Assembly (NCBI GenBank): GCA_963575745.1
Contig: CAUYUJ010019270.1
Location: 728,554 to 792,553, forward strand
Origin: Prorocentrum cordatum
Lineage: Eukaryota; Sar; Dinophyceae; Prorocentrales; Prorocentraceae
Reading direction: 5' to 3'
Length of the DNA: 64,000 nucleotides
In this document: in pieces, positions 37,549-49,339 of the stretch
Layout: each line of letters begins with the position of its first letter
How positions within the stretch are numbered: position 1 is the first letter of the stretch
The notes under the pieces: model-generated
Told to the model about the DNA's origin: nothing
Databases searched by the model: none
What the model saw: the letters and a program-made list of their open reading frames with translations, nothing else
Position numbers and translations under genes: made by a program

Positions 37549-40375
37549 TCAGAACTTGATGTCTGGCCGGCCCGATATGGGGCATGGCCGATTCCACGCT
37601 CCATCATCTGTCGTGTCCAACTGATGTCCTAAAAGGGTGCACTCAGTCGGCTTCTTCAAGTCTGTGCTCGACAAGGACTTAAACAACGACTCATCATTTA
37701 TGGTCAAGGTGACCTTGATGATCAGGCCACTCGATTCAAGTATATATTTCAACTGAGTGGGCGTGAGCGGCCCTGCGTGGAGCTCGTGCAGAGTCACAGT
37801 CGTGGGATGGCAATCCTCCAAGTTATGGGCTGCTGCTAGTGTCTCTGCTGAATAGCTCGAGCGGACCTACAAGCGATGAGACCAGCAGTACGCGTCGATC
37901 AAGTGAACTACAGGCTTACCAGATGACGTGTTTCCACGTCGTAGCAGGTTTGCCCCGCGAGTACCATAGCCTCTGACGTCGTCGTAGACGTCTCCACTCA
38001 GGCGTCGGTATCCTGAGTCGCTATGCAGGTCGACCTCGCCCGTGGGATTCATCGCCTGGTAGACGATCTTCTTTGGGCAAGCCTGTTACTTCCTGGTGAT
38101 CGCGTTCAGTCGTCGCACTTGGATGTCGGTCGGTTCTTGGACACGTTGTAGAGAAACCACGCACGCCACCAACCACACCTTGGTGATTACTGCATACGTC
38201 AGCCCACCGCTGAGGCTGACGAACATGTCTTGGTTGCCTGAGCGTCAGCGTCGGCGCAGGTCAGTTCAGGATGTTGTCTAGGACGGAGCTGTTTGATGTA
38301 TTCATCTTGGTCCAAAGTGACATTGCCGTCCTCATCTGTGGTGTATATCACAGCACAGTTGGTGCACGTGTGCTAGTTGAGTTTACACTTTCCAAAGGTA
38401 TCTTCTACGCGCTTGACATACTTGTCAATGGTGTCCTCAGTGCCGGCCATATTGATATCATCAACATGCTTGGCCGTGGGCAAGTGATTGCTCGTCTCGA
38501 ACTCCTCGTCGTAGGACGCGGGTCAGATGCCAAAACCTCTGGTGGCCCTTCTGACCTTTGTGAGAAAGCCCGTGGTGCGTCTTTGGTGCCTGTGCCTGGT
38601 TTCAAGCACGGCAGGCAGTGCTTTGACTCATCGTAGTGCTCGAATCCTGGGAGAGTTCGGAGCCCGCGAGAGTTCGGAGCACTGTGGCCGATCCAGGCGG
38701 CAGAGTAGAACGCACCACGCGTTCCTTTTCACCAGTAGCCTCAGCAAATTCCGGATAGGTCGGTCCCTTCAGGAAGGCCATCTTGATGTCGAGGGAAGCA
38801 ATGACCCATTGCTTCTTGCACGCTGCCGTGCTAGCGAGTAGCCTCAGGCATGACCGTCGCGCCGTTCCCGAACATGTCTCTACGTCGAAGGCTTCAAGGT
38901 CCATGAAACCTCGGAGAACCAGGCGTAGTCTGATGGTACCTTCCATATTTCCCTTCTCGTTCTTCACGAACTTCCAGGTGTGCACGTATCTCGAAGTCAC
39001 GATGTTCGACGCTTTAGCTATATTTTGCATCTTTAAGCACTTGTTGTCGAACCATGTCTTGAGTTCAGTGTAGGAGGCCTTCGATGCTTTATCGGGATTC
39101 GCCTGGATGTCAGCTTTCGCGAGGAGGTCGTCTTCCTTGACGACCACAGGTCGCTTTGCAACGGCGGTTACGTATACTCGCAGAGTGGTCACCCGGTCGG
39201 CATCTAATATCATATGCTGTTGCTCGGACAGGACTACCTTGGACATTGTTGATGTAAAGCAGAGTTCGACAGATCGGCCATTTTCATCTGAGTCCAGTCC
39301 GTTGTTGTCGTCTTCGACCATGGTGCACATTGGGACGTAGTACGTCTCCTCGGCATCGGAGTCGCGAGTGCGCCCCCACTTCCACAGGTGTCCCCGCTGT
39401 TCATCAGCTACAGTGATCAGCGCACTTTGATCTGGAACCGCATGCGCAGGTATGGCGAAGAGGTTCTCTGGAGGAGTTGACTCCAGCAGTTCCCTTTCCT
39501 CTCGTAGTTCTGCACGCCACACTTCCATAACATGCGACTCGAGATCAGACTCTGATTGATTCGTCGTGCATCGTAGAAACCCGCCAATCATCATGTGGTG
39601 GTTCGGCTTCTGAGGCTTCTCTCGTGGTTCCCTCCGGTGTCGGTGTATCTGCCAATTCCTCAAATCTAGACATGTCCTGATCAAAACCTCCTTGAGGTAG
39701 TTGACTTCAGGCATTGAACATCTCTCGAGTGCGCTGATCCAGTTAACTCATGTATATTCAGAGCAGAACCCGCTGCTTCATAATAATGGAATTCTGGATT
39801 CACGTCATTGTCGTAGTGGGCCAATGTGCAGCTGACAACATAAATAACCGGGGCAACTTATGAATACTCTCGGCTAGCCTGACTGAAGCTACACTCTCAA
39901 TACGGAAGAAGTTTATGGTAAGGTACTGTCGCACTAAGTGTACCTCAGGAGATAGACGGCTTGCACTCGTCAACTGAAGCGCCCCTTTCTTGGTCGGCAC
40001 ATAGCCGAAGGTCAGAGCAGGTCTCCCCGCCGATAGGCCAGCTACGAATGTCAACGCTGTGCGTGGTGCAGCGCTGTCCGAGCCAATCTCTCGGGCTATC
40101 TATCAGTGCTTCAATATATAGTGGATGCCTTGCATCGCCGTACTGTACTTGAACATCTCGATTGCCCACTCGGATGATGACCTGACCCCTTTCGGGACCA
40201 TTCTTTGCAGCTGGGAACGGGCCATTCCAGCCTCCCCAGTCATCCTGCGCGGTCGTGGGGCGATGATAATCGACCAAATCTCCTTCATCGCAGCAGTGCT
40301 AACCAGTAATAATCGTTTTAGTGCGTAAGGCACGATTGATCTTAGCTACTGCTGTGGCCTGTGTGATAACTTCAT
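37549..40375 (-). pseudogene. Truncated copia polyprotein copy (integrase C-part to RNase H)
   Basis: Minus-strand fragments in the same order as the 16-kb element. They are an integrase C-part (YHRPTTAQDDWGGWNGPFP, 40277-39945), an RT start (SRYVHTWKFV, IRLRLVLRGFMD, SLDIKMAFLKG, 39714-38602), the string KPGTGTKDAPRAFS (about 38600), a HVDD box near 38460, and RNase H strings (DLHSDSGYRRL, RRGNTSSGK, TLTINDESLFKSL, to 37549). Stops and shifts break it repeatedly. It lacks the left (RNase H end) and everything upstream of the integrase C-part, where a CCCCGGACA minisatellite takes over. Divergence from the intact element is high, so it is a different, older subfamily. Micro-hairpins remain at 37925-37940 and 40017-40030. 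Confidence 0.85.
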
Positions 40376-40676
40376 TGGAGCCCCCCACACGTCCACGGAC
40401 ACGTCCGCCGGACACCCCGGACACCCCGGACACGTCCCCGGACACCCCGGACACCCCGGACACGTCTCCCAGACACGTCCCCCGGACACGCCCCCCAGAC
40501 ACGTCCCCCGGACACCCCGGACACCCCGGACACTTCGGACACGTCCCCCGGACATCCCGGACACGTCTCTTGGACACCCCGGACATCCCGGACACGCCCC
40601 CCGGACACCCCGGACACCCCGGACACCCCGGACACGTCCCCCGGACACCCCGGACACCCCGGACACCTCAGATACC
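40376..40676. repeat. CCCCGGACA minisatellite
   Basis: Units GGACACCCC and GGACACGTCCCCC in tandem for about 300 bases. They abut the broken end of the copia copy. Confidence 0.9.
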
Positions 40677-40679
40677 TTC

Positions 40680-41081
40680 GTCGCTGTCGTCGTCGTCCTC
40701 CTCCTCCTCATTCTCCCTCTCTTCGTCCTGGTCATCATCATCTACATGCGTCACCATCATGCCTCACTATCACCATCCTACTATCGCCTTCTCATCGTCG
40801 TCCTCCCCCGCCTCCTCCTCGCCCGCATCCTCTGGTTTCCTCATCATACTCTTCCTGACGACTCATCATCCTGCTTCTTCCTCCTGCCTACTCATCATGC
40901 CTTTCCCTACTGCCTCAATCTGCTCGTCTTGCCTCCTTCCCATGCCCCCCATCCTGCCTGCTCCTCCTCCTCCCCCCCCTCCTTCTCCTCCTCCCCCTCC
41001 TCCTCCTCCTCGTCCTCCTCCCTCCTCCTCGTCCTCCTCCTCCTCTTCCTCCTCCTTTTCCTCTTCCTCCTCCTTTTCCTC

Positions 41082-41112
<31 letters not shown>

Positions 41113-41290
41113 TCATCATCATCGTCGTCGTCATGATGATGATCCTCAGCATCGTCATCGACATCAGCACCAGCATCATCATCATCATGACCATTGTCAT
41201 TGTCATCATCAGTATCATCAGTATCATCAGCATCATCATCATCAGCATCATCAACATCATCATCATCATCGTCGTCTCCATTTGGTCCCC
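40680..41290. repeat. CCT and CAT/ATC triplet repeats
   Basis: CCT-rich to about 41110, then CATCATCAT/GTCATC triplets to about 41275. Open frames are poly-Ser, Pro, Leu or Ile artefacts. Confidence 0.85.
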
Positions 41291-41304
41291 GTGTTCGGGT
41301 GAAA

Positions 41305-42115
41305 CGTAACTTCGCGCGCGTGGCTGGAGTGGTAACCTGAGAAAGGTTATCGCTCCAGCCGCGGGCGAGGTAACCTGAACAAGGTTATCGCGTTCGCGCG
41401 CAGTAGGCTGGAAAAGGTAACCTGAGAAAGGTTGCCGTTCTAGCCGCGGGAGAGGTCGCCTGAGCAAGGCGATCGCTTCCGCCAACGTCCGGTTGGAGAG
41501 GTAACCTGAGAAACCTTGCATCGCTCTAGCAATGGGTGCCGTAACCTGAGCAAGAATATGGCCCCCATTTGGAGGGCGAAACGAACCTTCAAGCGCATGG
41601 CTGGAGCGGTAACCTGAGAAAGTTTACTGTTCCAGCCGCGGGCGAGGTAACCTGAACAAGGTTATCGCGTCGGCGCGCTCTAGGCTGGAAAGGTAACCTG
41701 AGAAAGGTTATCGTTCTAGCGCGCACTAGGCTTGAGTGGTAACCTGCGACAGGTTACCGTTCCAGCCGCGGGCGAGGAAACCTATACAAGGTGAAACGTA
41801 ACTTCGCGCGCGTGGTTGGAGTGGTACCCTGAGAAAGGTTCTCGCCCCAGCCGCGGGCGAGGTAACCCGCGCAAGGTTATCGCGCTCGCGCGCCCTAGGC
41901 TGGAGAGGTAACCTGAGAAAGGTTATCGTTCTAGCGCGCACTAGGCTGGAGTGGTCACCTGAGGAAGGTTACCGTTCCAGCCGCGGGCGAGGTAGTCTGA
42001 ACAAGGTTATCGCGTCCGCGTGCCCTCGGCTGGAGAGGTAACCTGAGAAAAGGTTATCGTTCTAGCGCGCACTAGGCTGGAGTGGTAACCTGCGACAGGT
42101 TACCGTTCCAGCCAA
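41305..42115. repeat. Array of palindromic hairpin units (GGTAACCT-loop-AGGTTA)
   Basis: About sixteen units, each a near-perfect inverted repeat. Stem TAACCT/AGGTTA with 5-nt loops GAGAA, GAACA or GAGCA is the common form. Some units have a 9-bp perfect stem, GGTAACCTG-CGA-CAGGTTACC (for example 41740-41760). One unit has TCGCCT/AGGCGA (about 41457-41473), a compensated change. Units are separated by CCAGCCGCGGGCGAG or GCGCACTAGGCTGGAG, so that outer CTGGAG/CTCCAG arms extend the hairpins. Confidence 0.8.
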
Positions 42116-43370
42116 AGGAGGTAACATGTATCCTCTTGACCACTTTCAACACATGGTTTTCTTTGTGCATAAGGGGAAACTAACGCCATTTTTTTTACTT
42201 CCAGGGGACAACGCAGGCGCCGGGAGCGAAAATCACGTGGGTGCACTCGCATATCGGCGCCCCTGCTTTTTTTGCCCGGAAGACTGTTGGCGGGGGCGCC
42301 CGTTTTCTCTTCCTCTCTGTTTACTTGTTTACCTCGTTTGTAGGGGTCGCACATCGATTCCCTTCCTGGGGGCCTACAAATAGATTCCGTTTGTGGCGGA
42401 ATTACACGCAGATTCCCTTCGTGGCAGTTTACAAATGCATTCGATTTGTGTGAAGGGGACTGGGGGCGTCTGGCCCCGGGGGGGAGGTCCCAGAGGAGAA
42501 GAGAAAAAAAAACGGCCCTATGGATCCACAGGCCCCGTTTTTTTCTGCCCTAAAAAAAACGGGGCCAGTGGATCCAGGTGCCGTTTTTTTTCCGCTGGAT
42601 TCTTCCCCCCAGGGGCCAGGGCCGAACCCCTGAGCGAGGAGGTGGCCCGTGGGCGTCGGCGGCGCCTTGTCGCCCTCCCCCCTCCTCCCTGTTCATCGCC
42701 CTCCTCGTCCTCCTCTTCCCCTTCCTGCACCTCCTTCTCGTTATCGGAATCCCTCCCCTCGGATTTCTATTTTCCCTTGGTCCTCATCGTCCCCCCTCCC
42801 TTCTCCTCCGTCTTCTCCTCCACCCTCGAACCAATTTCGGTTCCCAGGTCGGGCCGGAACGTTCTCGGCGAGGCGCAGCTCGTCATCACCATGGACATCA
42901 ACAAGGTTTTCATAGTCATACTCGTCATCATCACCACCTCCACCTCCACCTTCACACCACCCAGGAGGAGAACCGCCCAGGTGGAGCACCTCTTAATCTC
43001 CCCCCTCCTCCTCCTCCTCCTCCTCCTCCTCCTCCTCCTCCTCCTCCTCCTCCTCCTCCTCCTCCTCCTCCTCCTCCTCCCCCTCCTGCTCCTGCTCCTG
43101 CTCCTGCTCCTCCCCCTCCTCCTCCTCCACCTTTGGACCACCCAGGAGGAGAAGGAGAAGGAGGAGGAGGAGGAGGAGGAGGAAGAGGGGGAGACGTCAT
43201 CAACATCGTCATCGACAGCAACTTTCGAATTACCATCGTCATCAGCATGGTCGTCGATATCGTCAGCAGGTCGATGCATGTCATCGGCATCGTCATCAGC
43301 AGCACGTTCAAAACCATACTCGTCATCACCATCGTCATCAGCAAGGTTTTGATAGTCAGGACAGGCTCAC
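42116..43370. other. No gene recognised; homopolymers and CCT repeat
   Basis: Contains a T run (42189), the inverted GGCCCCGTTTTTTTC / CGGGGCC (about 42530-42560), a CCT microsatellite (about 42990-43170) and a TCATCGTCATCAGCA-type repeat (about 43195-43350). Confidence 0.5.
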
Positions 43371-43372
43371 GG

Positions 43373-43616
43373 TTGCCCCACCCGGCGCGGCCACGAGGGC
43401 GGCTACGCGTTGCCTTTCCTGCTGGCTCACTGGGGCCTGGACCCGCGGGGCGCCGGCGCGGTCATTCGCGCGGCGCAGGACGGGGCCCCGTCCGCCGCGT
43501 GCGCGGCGTTCTTCCGCGCGTCCCATCCGCGGGCAGTGGGGCGCCGGCGTGGCGACGTCCGGCCCCCGAATGAGTACTTACGCCAGAGCCGGCTGTTTAT
43601 CGCGGCGCGCTGGTAA
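43373..43616 (+). CDS. Small ORF or exon, function unknown
   Basis: A non-repetitive frame between repeat blocks that reads naturally: RRGHEGGYALPFLLAHWGLD then GAGAVIRAAQDGAPSAACAA, ending LRQSRLFIAARW. It has no ATG at a convincing start; the first ATG-like opening codon is at 43410, so it could be an exon. No domain recognised. Confidence 0.25.
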
Positions 43617-44999
43617 GATGCGCCAGCCGCCTGGCCTGCTCCCAGTGCCGCGCCGCTTAGGGCGTTTTCCAGCAATGCCCGAGTTCTTCCAGGTTGCATC
43701 TGGGGCTCGGCACTTCCGGGGCCCCACCGACGGCGCAAACGCTCGCTATCTTTAGGTCGAAGCGGCAGCTCGCCCGTCGCATTTTGACCGGCGCTCCGCT
43801 CTTGTTTCCCCGGGCTTCTCGCCCCTGTCAGTTTCCCCCCCCTCGTCTGTGTCCGCGTCTTGCCCCTCTGGTGCCATCTGTCCCCTTGTCTCTGCACAAC
43901 TCAGTGAAAGAAGCTGGCGGTTATCTTTCCCGTCGGTTCTGCAGGGCGCAGTGAAGGAAACTACCGGGTTCCCGTGCTGCCGTCGCCCGACGAGCCTCGG
44001 TGCTGCGTTGGGCGCGCCCTCCCCCCGCTATGGCGGGGCCCGCTCGTGGGGCAAAGTTCCCGCGAGGTATGAATTCACTTGTTTTTGCACTTCCACCTTG
44101 CGTACTTTGCACTGAATTCTAGTTGCGTCTCTCCCATTCTCCTCTCCGCCACCCTCCTCTGCAATTTCTCTGCCCCTCTCCTCCCGACCCCCTCTATTTC
44201 TCGGCGTGCTCGCGCGGGTTTTTGGTGCGCGTGCCGATCTTTAAAGGCCTCCGTACCCGCGGGCATTCGCCCCCCTGCTTTTCTGGCGTTTGGGGGAAAT
44301 GAGTAGATGGGAATATTTGTAGATGTGGCGTGCCTCGGGGCCTGCCCGCAAAGCGTTGCGCGGCCCGCTTCGATTTGCCCTCCCAACCTCCGCGCGAAAC
44401 AGTTTGTCGGCGAAGGCCGCGCGCTGGCTCGGGCGGCCGTGGCGCTCGCCATTCGTTCCGCTGCCGCGCGACGCGCGATGATGCGCTGTCATATTGTTGC
44501 GGTAATGAAAACTGCTTGATTGCGCGCTCCATTCTAATGTCCCGCCCGCTGGCCCCCAACCGCGCGCTGGTCCGCCCCGCCCGGCCCGCTCGTCGGTGCC
44601 CCGCAAGCCAGATCCCACCCGTCCACCCAAGTCCTCCTCGTATTCCATGAGGCCCCACACTTCAATGCCTTGCCTGCCCGACCCCACCCGCCAATTCCAC
44701 CAGTAGCCCTCATCGACCTACTGTTCGGGGACCCCTGGAGCCTCCTCGGCCCTGCAAAAATAAACCATGGAAAGAGATTGTTGTGCTGCTGCTGGCAGAA
44801 AACCGACGGGGGGGGCTCGCCCATCAAAAAAAATTATCCCGGCAAAGCAACCTAACAGCGATGTGTAGAAGCATACCTGAAAGCATTCCCCTTAAGATTC
44901 AGATGAAAATCCAGTTGTCGAATTCTGCTGTTCTCGCAGTCGTAGTCGCATTCGCGATGACATTCGCAGCGGTCACGGCAGTCGCAGTCACAGCCTCAG
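43617..44999. other. No gene recognised
   Basis: Complex GC-rich sequence with frames up to about 150 codons on both strands. None has a motif. It ends in the CCT-rich block. Confidence 0.4.
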
Positions 45000-45757
45000 C
45001 CTCAGCCTGCCTCCTCCTCCTCCTCCTCTTTCTCCTGCTCCTCCTCCTCCTCCTCCTCCTCCTCCTCCTCTTCCTCCTGCTCGTCCTCGTTCTCGTCCTC
45101 CTCGTCTTGCTCGTCCTCCTCCTCCTGGTGCCTCTCCTCCTCCTCCTCCTCCTCCTCCTCCTCCTCCTCCTCCTCCTCCTGGTGGTCCTCGTTCTCCTCC
45201 TCCTGGTGCTCTCCCCCCCCCTCCTCCTCCTCGTCCTCCTCCTCCTCCTCCTCCTCGTCCTCCTCCTCCTCTTCTCCTCCTCCCTCCTCCTCCTCCTGGT
45301 AGTCCTCCCCCTCCTCCTCCTCCTCCTCCTCCTCTTCCTGGTCCTCGTTCTCGTCCTCCTCGTCTTGCTCGTCCTCCTCCTCCTGGTGTTTCTCTCCTCC
45401 TCCTCCTCCTACTCCTCCTCCTCCTCCTCCTGGTGGTCCTCCCTCCTCCTCCTGGTACCTCCCCCCCCTCCTCCTCCTCCTCCTCCTCGTTCTCGTCCTC
45501 CTCCTCCTCCCCTCCTCCTCTTCCTCCTCCTCCTCCTCCTCCTCCTCCTCCTGGTACTCCTCCCCCCCCTCCTCCTCCTCCTCCTCCTCTTCCTGGTCGT
45601 CCTCCTCCTCCTGGTCGTCCTCCTCCTCCTGCTCGTCCTCCTCCTCCTCCTGCTCGTCCTTCTTCTCCTGCTCCTCCTGCTCCTCGTCCTGCTCCTGCTC
45701 GTCCTCGTCCTCCTGGTCTTGCTCGTCCTCCTCCTCGTCGTGCTCTTGCCCCTGCTG
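45000..45757. repeat. CCT/CTC microsatellite with GGT and GTC interruptions
   Basis: Almost entirely CTC triplets, giving long acidic (minus) and leucine or proline (plus) frames that I treat as artefacts. Confidence 0.9.
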
Positions 45758-46256
45758 AAAATGTGGCCCAGGAATGGGAGTTCTGGGAAGTCGAAGAGCA
45801 CGAAGTTGCCTACAGTTGGCTACGGGCATTCAAAATGTGGCCCGGGAATGGAGTTCTGGGAACTCGAAGAGCACGAAGTGGCCTACAGTTGGCTCCGGGC
45901 ATTCAAAATGTGGCCCGGGAATGGAGTTCTGGGAACTCGAAGAGCACGAAGTGGCCTACAGTTGGCTTCGGGCATTCAAAATGTGGCCCGGGAGTGGAGT
46001 TCTGGGAAATAGAAGAGCACCAAGTGGCCTACAGTTGGCTCCGGGCATCAAAATGTGGCCCGGGAATGGAGTTCTGGGAACTCGAAGAGCACGAAGTGTG
46101 TGACTGTTGCATCCGGTTATTCTAAATGTGGCCCGGGAATGGCGTTCTGGGATCTCGAAGAGCACGAAGTGTGTGACTGTTGCATCCGGGTATTGAGAAT
46201 GTGGCCTGGGAATGGAGTTCTGGGAAGTCGAAGAGCACGAAGTGTGTGACTGTTGG
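45758..46256. repeat. ~73-bp tandem repeat, seven units
   Basis: AAAATGTGGCC(C) recurs at 45758, 45832, 45905, 45978 and 46050, with two diverged units at about 46124 and 46197. Each unit contains GGAGTTCTGGGAA and TCGAAGAGCACGAAGT. The first five end CCTACAGTTGGCT; the last three have TGTGACTGTTGCATCCGG instead, so two variants sit in blocks. No frame is likely to be translated, as the period is not a multiple of three. Confidence 0.85.
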
Positions 46257-47004
46257 TGAAAAACGAGCCCGGCACCTGCCGCCCGGCAACTCCCAACACC
46301 TGCCCGGACCCCCCTGTGGAGTGATCTGCTGCTCTCTTTTGATCCCACTAGAAACCTACCCACACATCCGGACGTCGTGAAAAAACCAAGACACGAGAGG
46401 AAGTCATGGTTTTAAACCAAGACGTGAGCGAAAAACCAAGACATAAGGAAAAAACCATGACATGACTATTGCTGGATATGTTGTCCAGTACACATGTATC
46501 ACAGTAACCGGGAATATCGTGTGATACCAGGCACGATGATTGATTAAACCGATGCGCACAGATCAAGTGGAAGCAGATTTTGGACAAGGCCGCACGACCG
46601 TGGTTAGCATTTGTATCGCACTTTTTGCACACACGTATGTACAAGTGTTGCCTGCTTGTTTTCTGTATGTTCGTTAAATGCCTGTTGTCTCTTTGTGCTT
46701 TTCCTTCTTTTTTTCCTTTTTTTTTTTCAGAACCCACGTTGCATGTGCGACATGTCGCACCGCTCTCCGCGGCGAACCCCGAGCCCGAGACGGTCGCACC
46801 GTTCTCGGTCGGAGGGAGAGATGCCCTGGGGCGGGAGGGGGTGGGGGGGGTAATTATGATGAAGAGAGAGCGTATGATTTCATTTCACACGTATGCGCGC
46901 CCGAAGGCAAGCGGCCGCGCGGCCACTTTAGCGCCACCCCACATGGCATCGCCACGGAGGTGGGCAGAAACAAGGCCCTTGGAGGCATTAAAATGGCTTT
47001 CGTG
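46257..47004. other. No gene recognised; AAACCAAGAC repeat
   Basis: Four spaced AAAACCAAGAC or AAAACCATGAC phrases at about 46380-46465, then mixed sequence with a poly-T at 46708-46730. Confidence 0.5.
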
Positions 47005-47510
47005 CACGATCGAGGGCGGCTTGCGCTAGAAACAGGCCAGCGCACGAGGGCGGCCTGCACTGGAAACAAGCCGCGGCCTGATACATATACACGTATACAT
47101 ATATGTATGTATACATATGTATGTATATGTGTATATATATATAATAACACATCGATCGAGGGCGGCCTGCACCAGATGAGGCCAGCGCATCGATCGAGGG
47201 CGGCCTGCACCAGATGCAAGCCGGCGCACGAGGGCGGCCTGCACCAGAAACAAGCCAGCGCACGATCGAGGGCGGCCTGCACCAGAAACAAGCCAGCGCA
47301 CACATACATAGATGTTCATATATATATATGTATATATATATACAGTTATGTATGTATATATATATATATACACACATACAGGCCTGCACCAGATATGGCG
47401 AGGCCAGCGCATCGATCGAGGGCGGCCTGCAGGCCAGCGCGCACGATCGAGGGCGGCCTCGACCCAGGCCAGCGCGCGAGGCACAAGGGCGGCCTGCAGC
47501 AGAAATGAGT
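47005..47510. repeat. ~36-bp GATCGAGGGCGGCCTGCACC repeat with TATA blocks
   Basis: About ten units of GAGGGCGGCCTGCACCAG plus AAACAAGCCAGCGCAC, interrupted twice by (GTATATAT)-type simple repeats. Confidence 0.8.
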
Positions 47511-48573
47511 GAAACAATGTAAAACAGACGTACGGTGTGCGAGCTCTCCACGGAGTCCGCGAGCCCGCGATGGGGCGCCGCGCAGGGGCAGGAGGCCATG
47601 GGCCCCGACACATCAGGCGTCTCGGTGTTTAGAATAGTTTTGTGACGGTCCCGAGGGCCTGCACGTAAAATCCCCCCCTCCACACAAGCCGACAAATATG
47701 ACAGATTGTCGTTTCGATTTTTTCGAGACACCCGATGCGTCAGCGTGCGGCCACTTTATCGCCACGCCCAGATGGCATCGCCAGGTCGTCTTCCTCCTCC
47801 TTTTCCTCCTCCTCCTCCTCCTCCTCCTCCTCCTCCTCCTCCTCCTCCTCCTCCTCCCTCCTCCTGTTCCTCATCATCCTCCTCCTTCGTCCTTCACACA
47901 ATAATGCAGGGAACGCACTTAAACGCCGCGCCCTCGGACGCAGCACCGCGTGCCGCTCGCCGTGGGCGCCCGCCCGTGACCTCGAGCGATCTTCCTCATT
48001 TTCTTCCTCCTCCTCCTCCTCCATTTCCTCCTCCTCGATCCTCGGGGGGGGCGGGTCGGGGTGGCGCATGCCTCCCGCCCCCAGGGACAGAAGAAACGCA
48101 CTCCGCGCGGCCACTTGATCGCCACCACCAGATGGTCTCGCCCAAATCTCGGAAGCACTCAAGGAAAAAACGGGGCGCGACAACAACGAATTCCATTCGT
48201 CATTGACGCTTATGCCACACACATGTGTGTTAGCATTGTTTTGTTGGCTTGTGTGTTGGTTGTTTTTGTGTGTTTTGTGAGTGAAAATGTGTGTACGTGC
48301 GTACCCTGGACCCGAGGGGCCCCTCTGACCCGCCCCTGCCCCCCAGGTCCACGGCCGATCCGTCGCGACCACTTTGTCGCCACCCCGTTCGCAGAGAAAA
48401 AAGGCAACATGAGAAGTGGCAAGACCCATCTGTGCCGTCGCCTGGATAGGGCGGCGCAGGGGCTGGCGTGTCCAATCTGCCGTGTATGTATACATGCATA
48501 TATGTATGTATATATATATATATATACATACATACATGCATACAAACATACATACATACATACATACATACAT

Positions 48574-48620
<47 letters not shown>

Positions 48621-48695
48621 TGCAGGCATGCATGTATACATACATACATACATACATGCATGCATGCATGCATACATACATACATACATGCAAAC

Positions 48696-48726
<31 letters not shown>

Positions 48727-49330
48727 TACATACATGCATGTGCGTGTGTGCGTGTATGTGTGTGTGTGTGTTTGCCTGACGGCATGTAGTGTGTGTGTGT
48801 GTGTGTGTCGTTGGCCACCGGAACGCCACCTCCACATAGCGTCTCGTATATCGCCACTTTAAAGCCACCGCACACGGCATCGCTCCAACAAAATATCAAA
48901 CGGGCGCGGGTCGAGCCCCAGCGACTGCTCGTAGGGGTGGATCGCGGGCTTCTCGCCGCGCGAATCCGCCCTCGACAGGGTCGTAAAAAACCAAGTCCTC
49001 CTCCTCCCTCCTCCTCCTCCTCCTCCTCCTCCTCGTCCTCATGAAAAGGGAGCGTCGGCCTCCAGCCGCGTCCGCCTCCACCAGTCTGCGTGCTCCTCAT
49101 ATGTATCCTCCTATGCTCTCCTGTGGTACCCTTTCCCGCCCTCCTCATTACTCCTCCCGCGCCGCGCTTTAAAACGCGACAGAGCGAAAGCAGGCGAAAT
49201 GTGTCCGACAACATATGTTACATATATGTGCCCGACAACTCATATGGATAATTATATAGTTATGCATAAAACTCATATATCCACATGTGGCATTCATGAA
49301 CCATACGACTGCTGCGAAAAAAACACTCAG
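47511..49330. other. Simple repeats, no gene recognised
   Basis: A CCT run (about 47790-47860), (CATA), (GACA) and (TA) tracts at about 48485-48740, TG tracts at 48740-48810 and a CCT tract near 49005. A hairpin repeat (see 47711-47729) is included. Confidence 0.6.
47711..47729. repeat. Hairpin repeat copy, TCTCGA-AAAAA-TCGAGA type
   Basis: GTTTCGA-TTTTT-TCGAGAC, the reverse-orientation relative of the two copies at 52040 and 52156, with one wobble pair. The flank ACCCGATG also matches them in reverse. Confidence 0.6.
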
Positions 49331-49339
49331 CAAGGCCCC

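Noticed and set aside
41305-42115. CRISPR array
   Set aside because: The regularly spaced palindromic units suggest one at first sight, but unit spacing varies, the spacers are themselves repeated, there are no Cas genes, and the genome is eukaryotic.
44783-46012. 409-codon leucine-rich plus-strand frame that looks like a multi-pass membrane protein
   Set aside because: It is the CTC triplet repeat read in one frame; the same DNA gives poly-Glu on the other strand. No unique sequence supports it.
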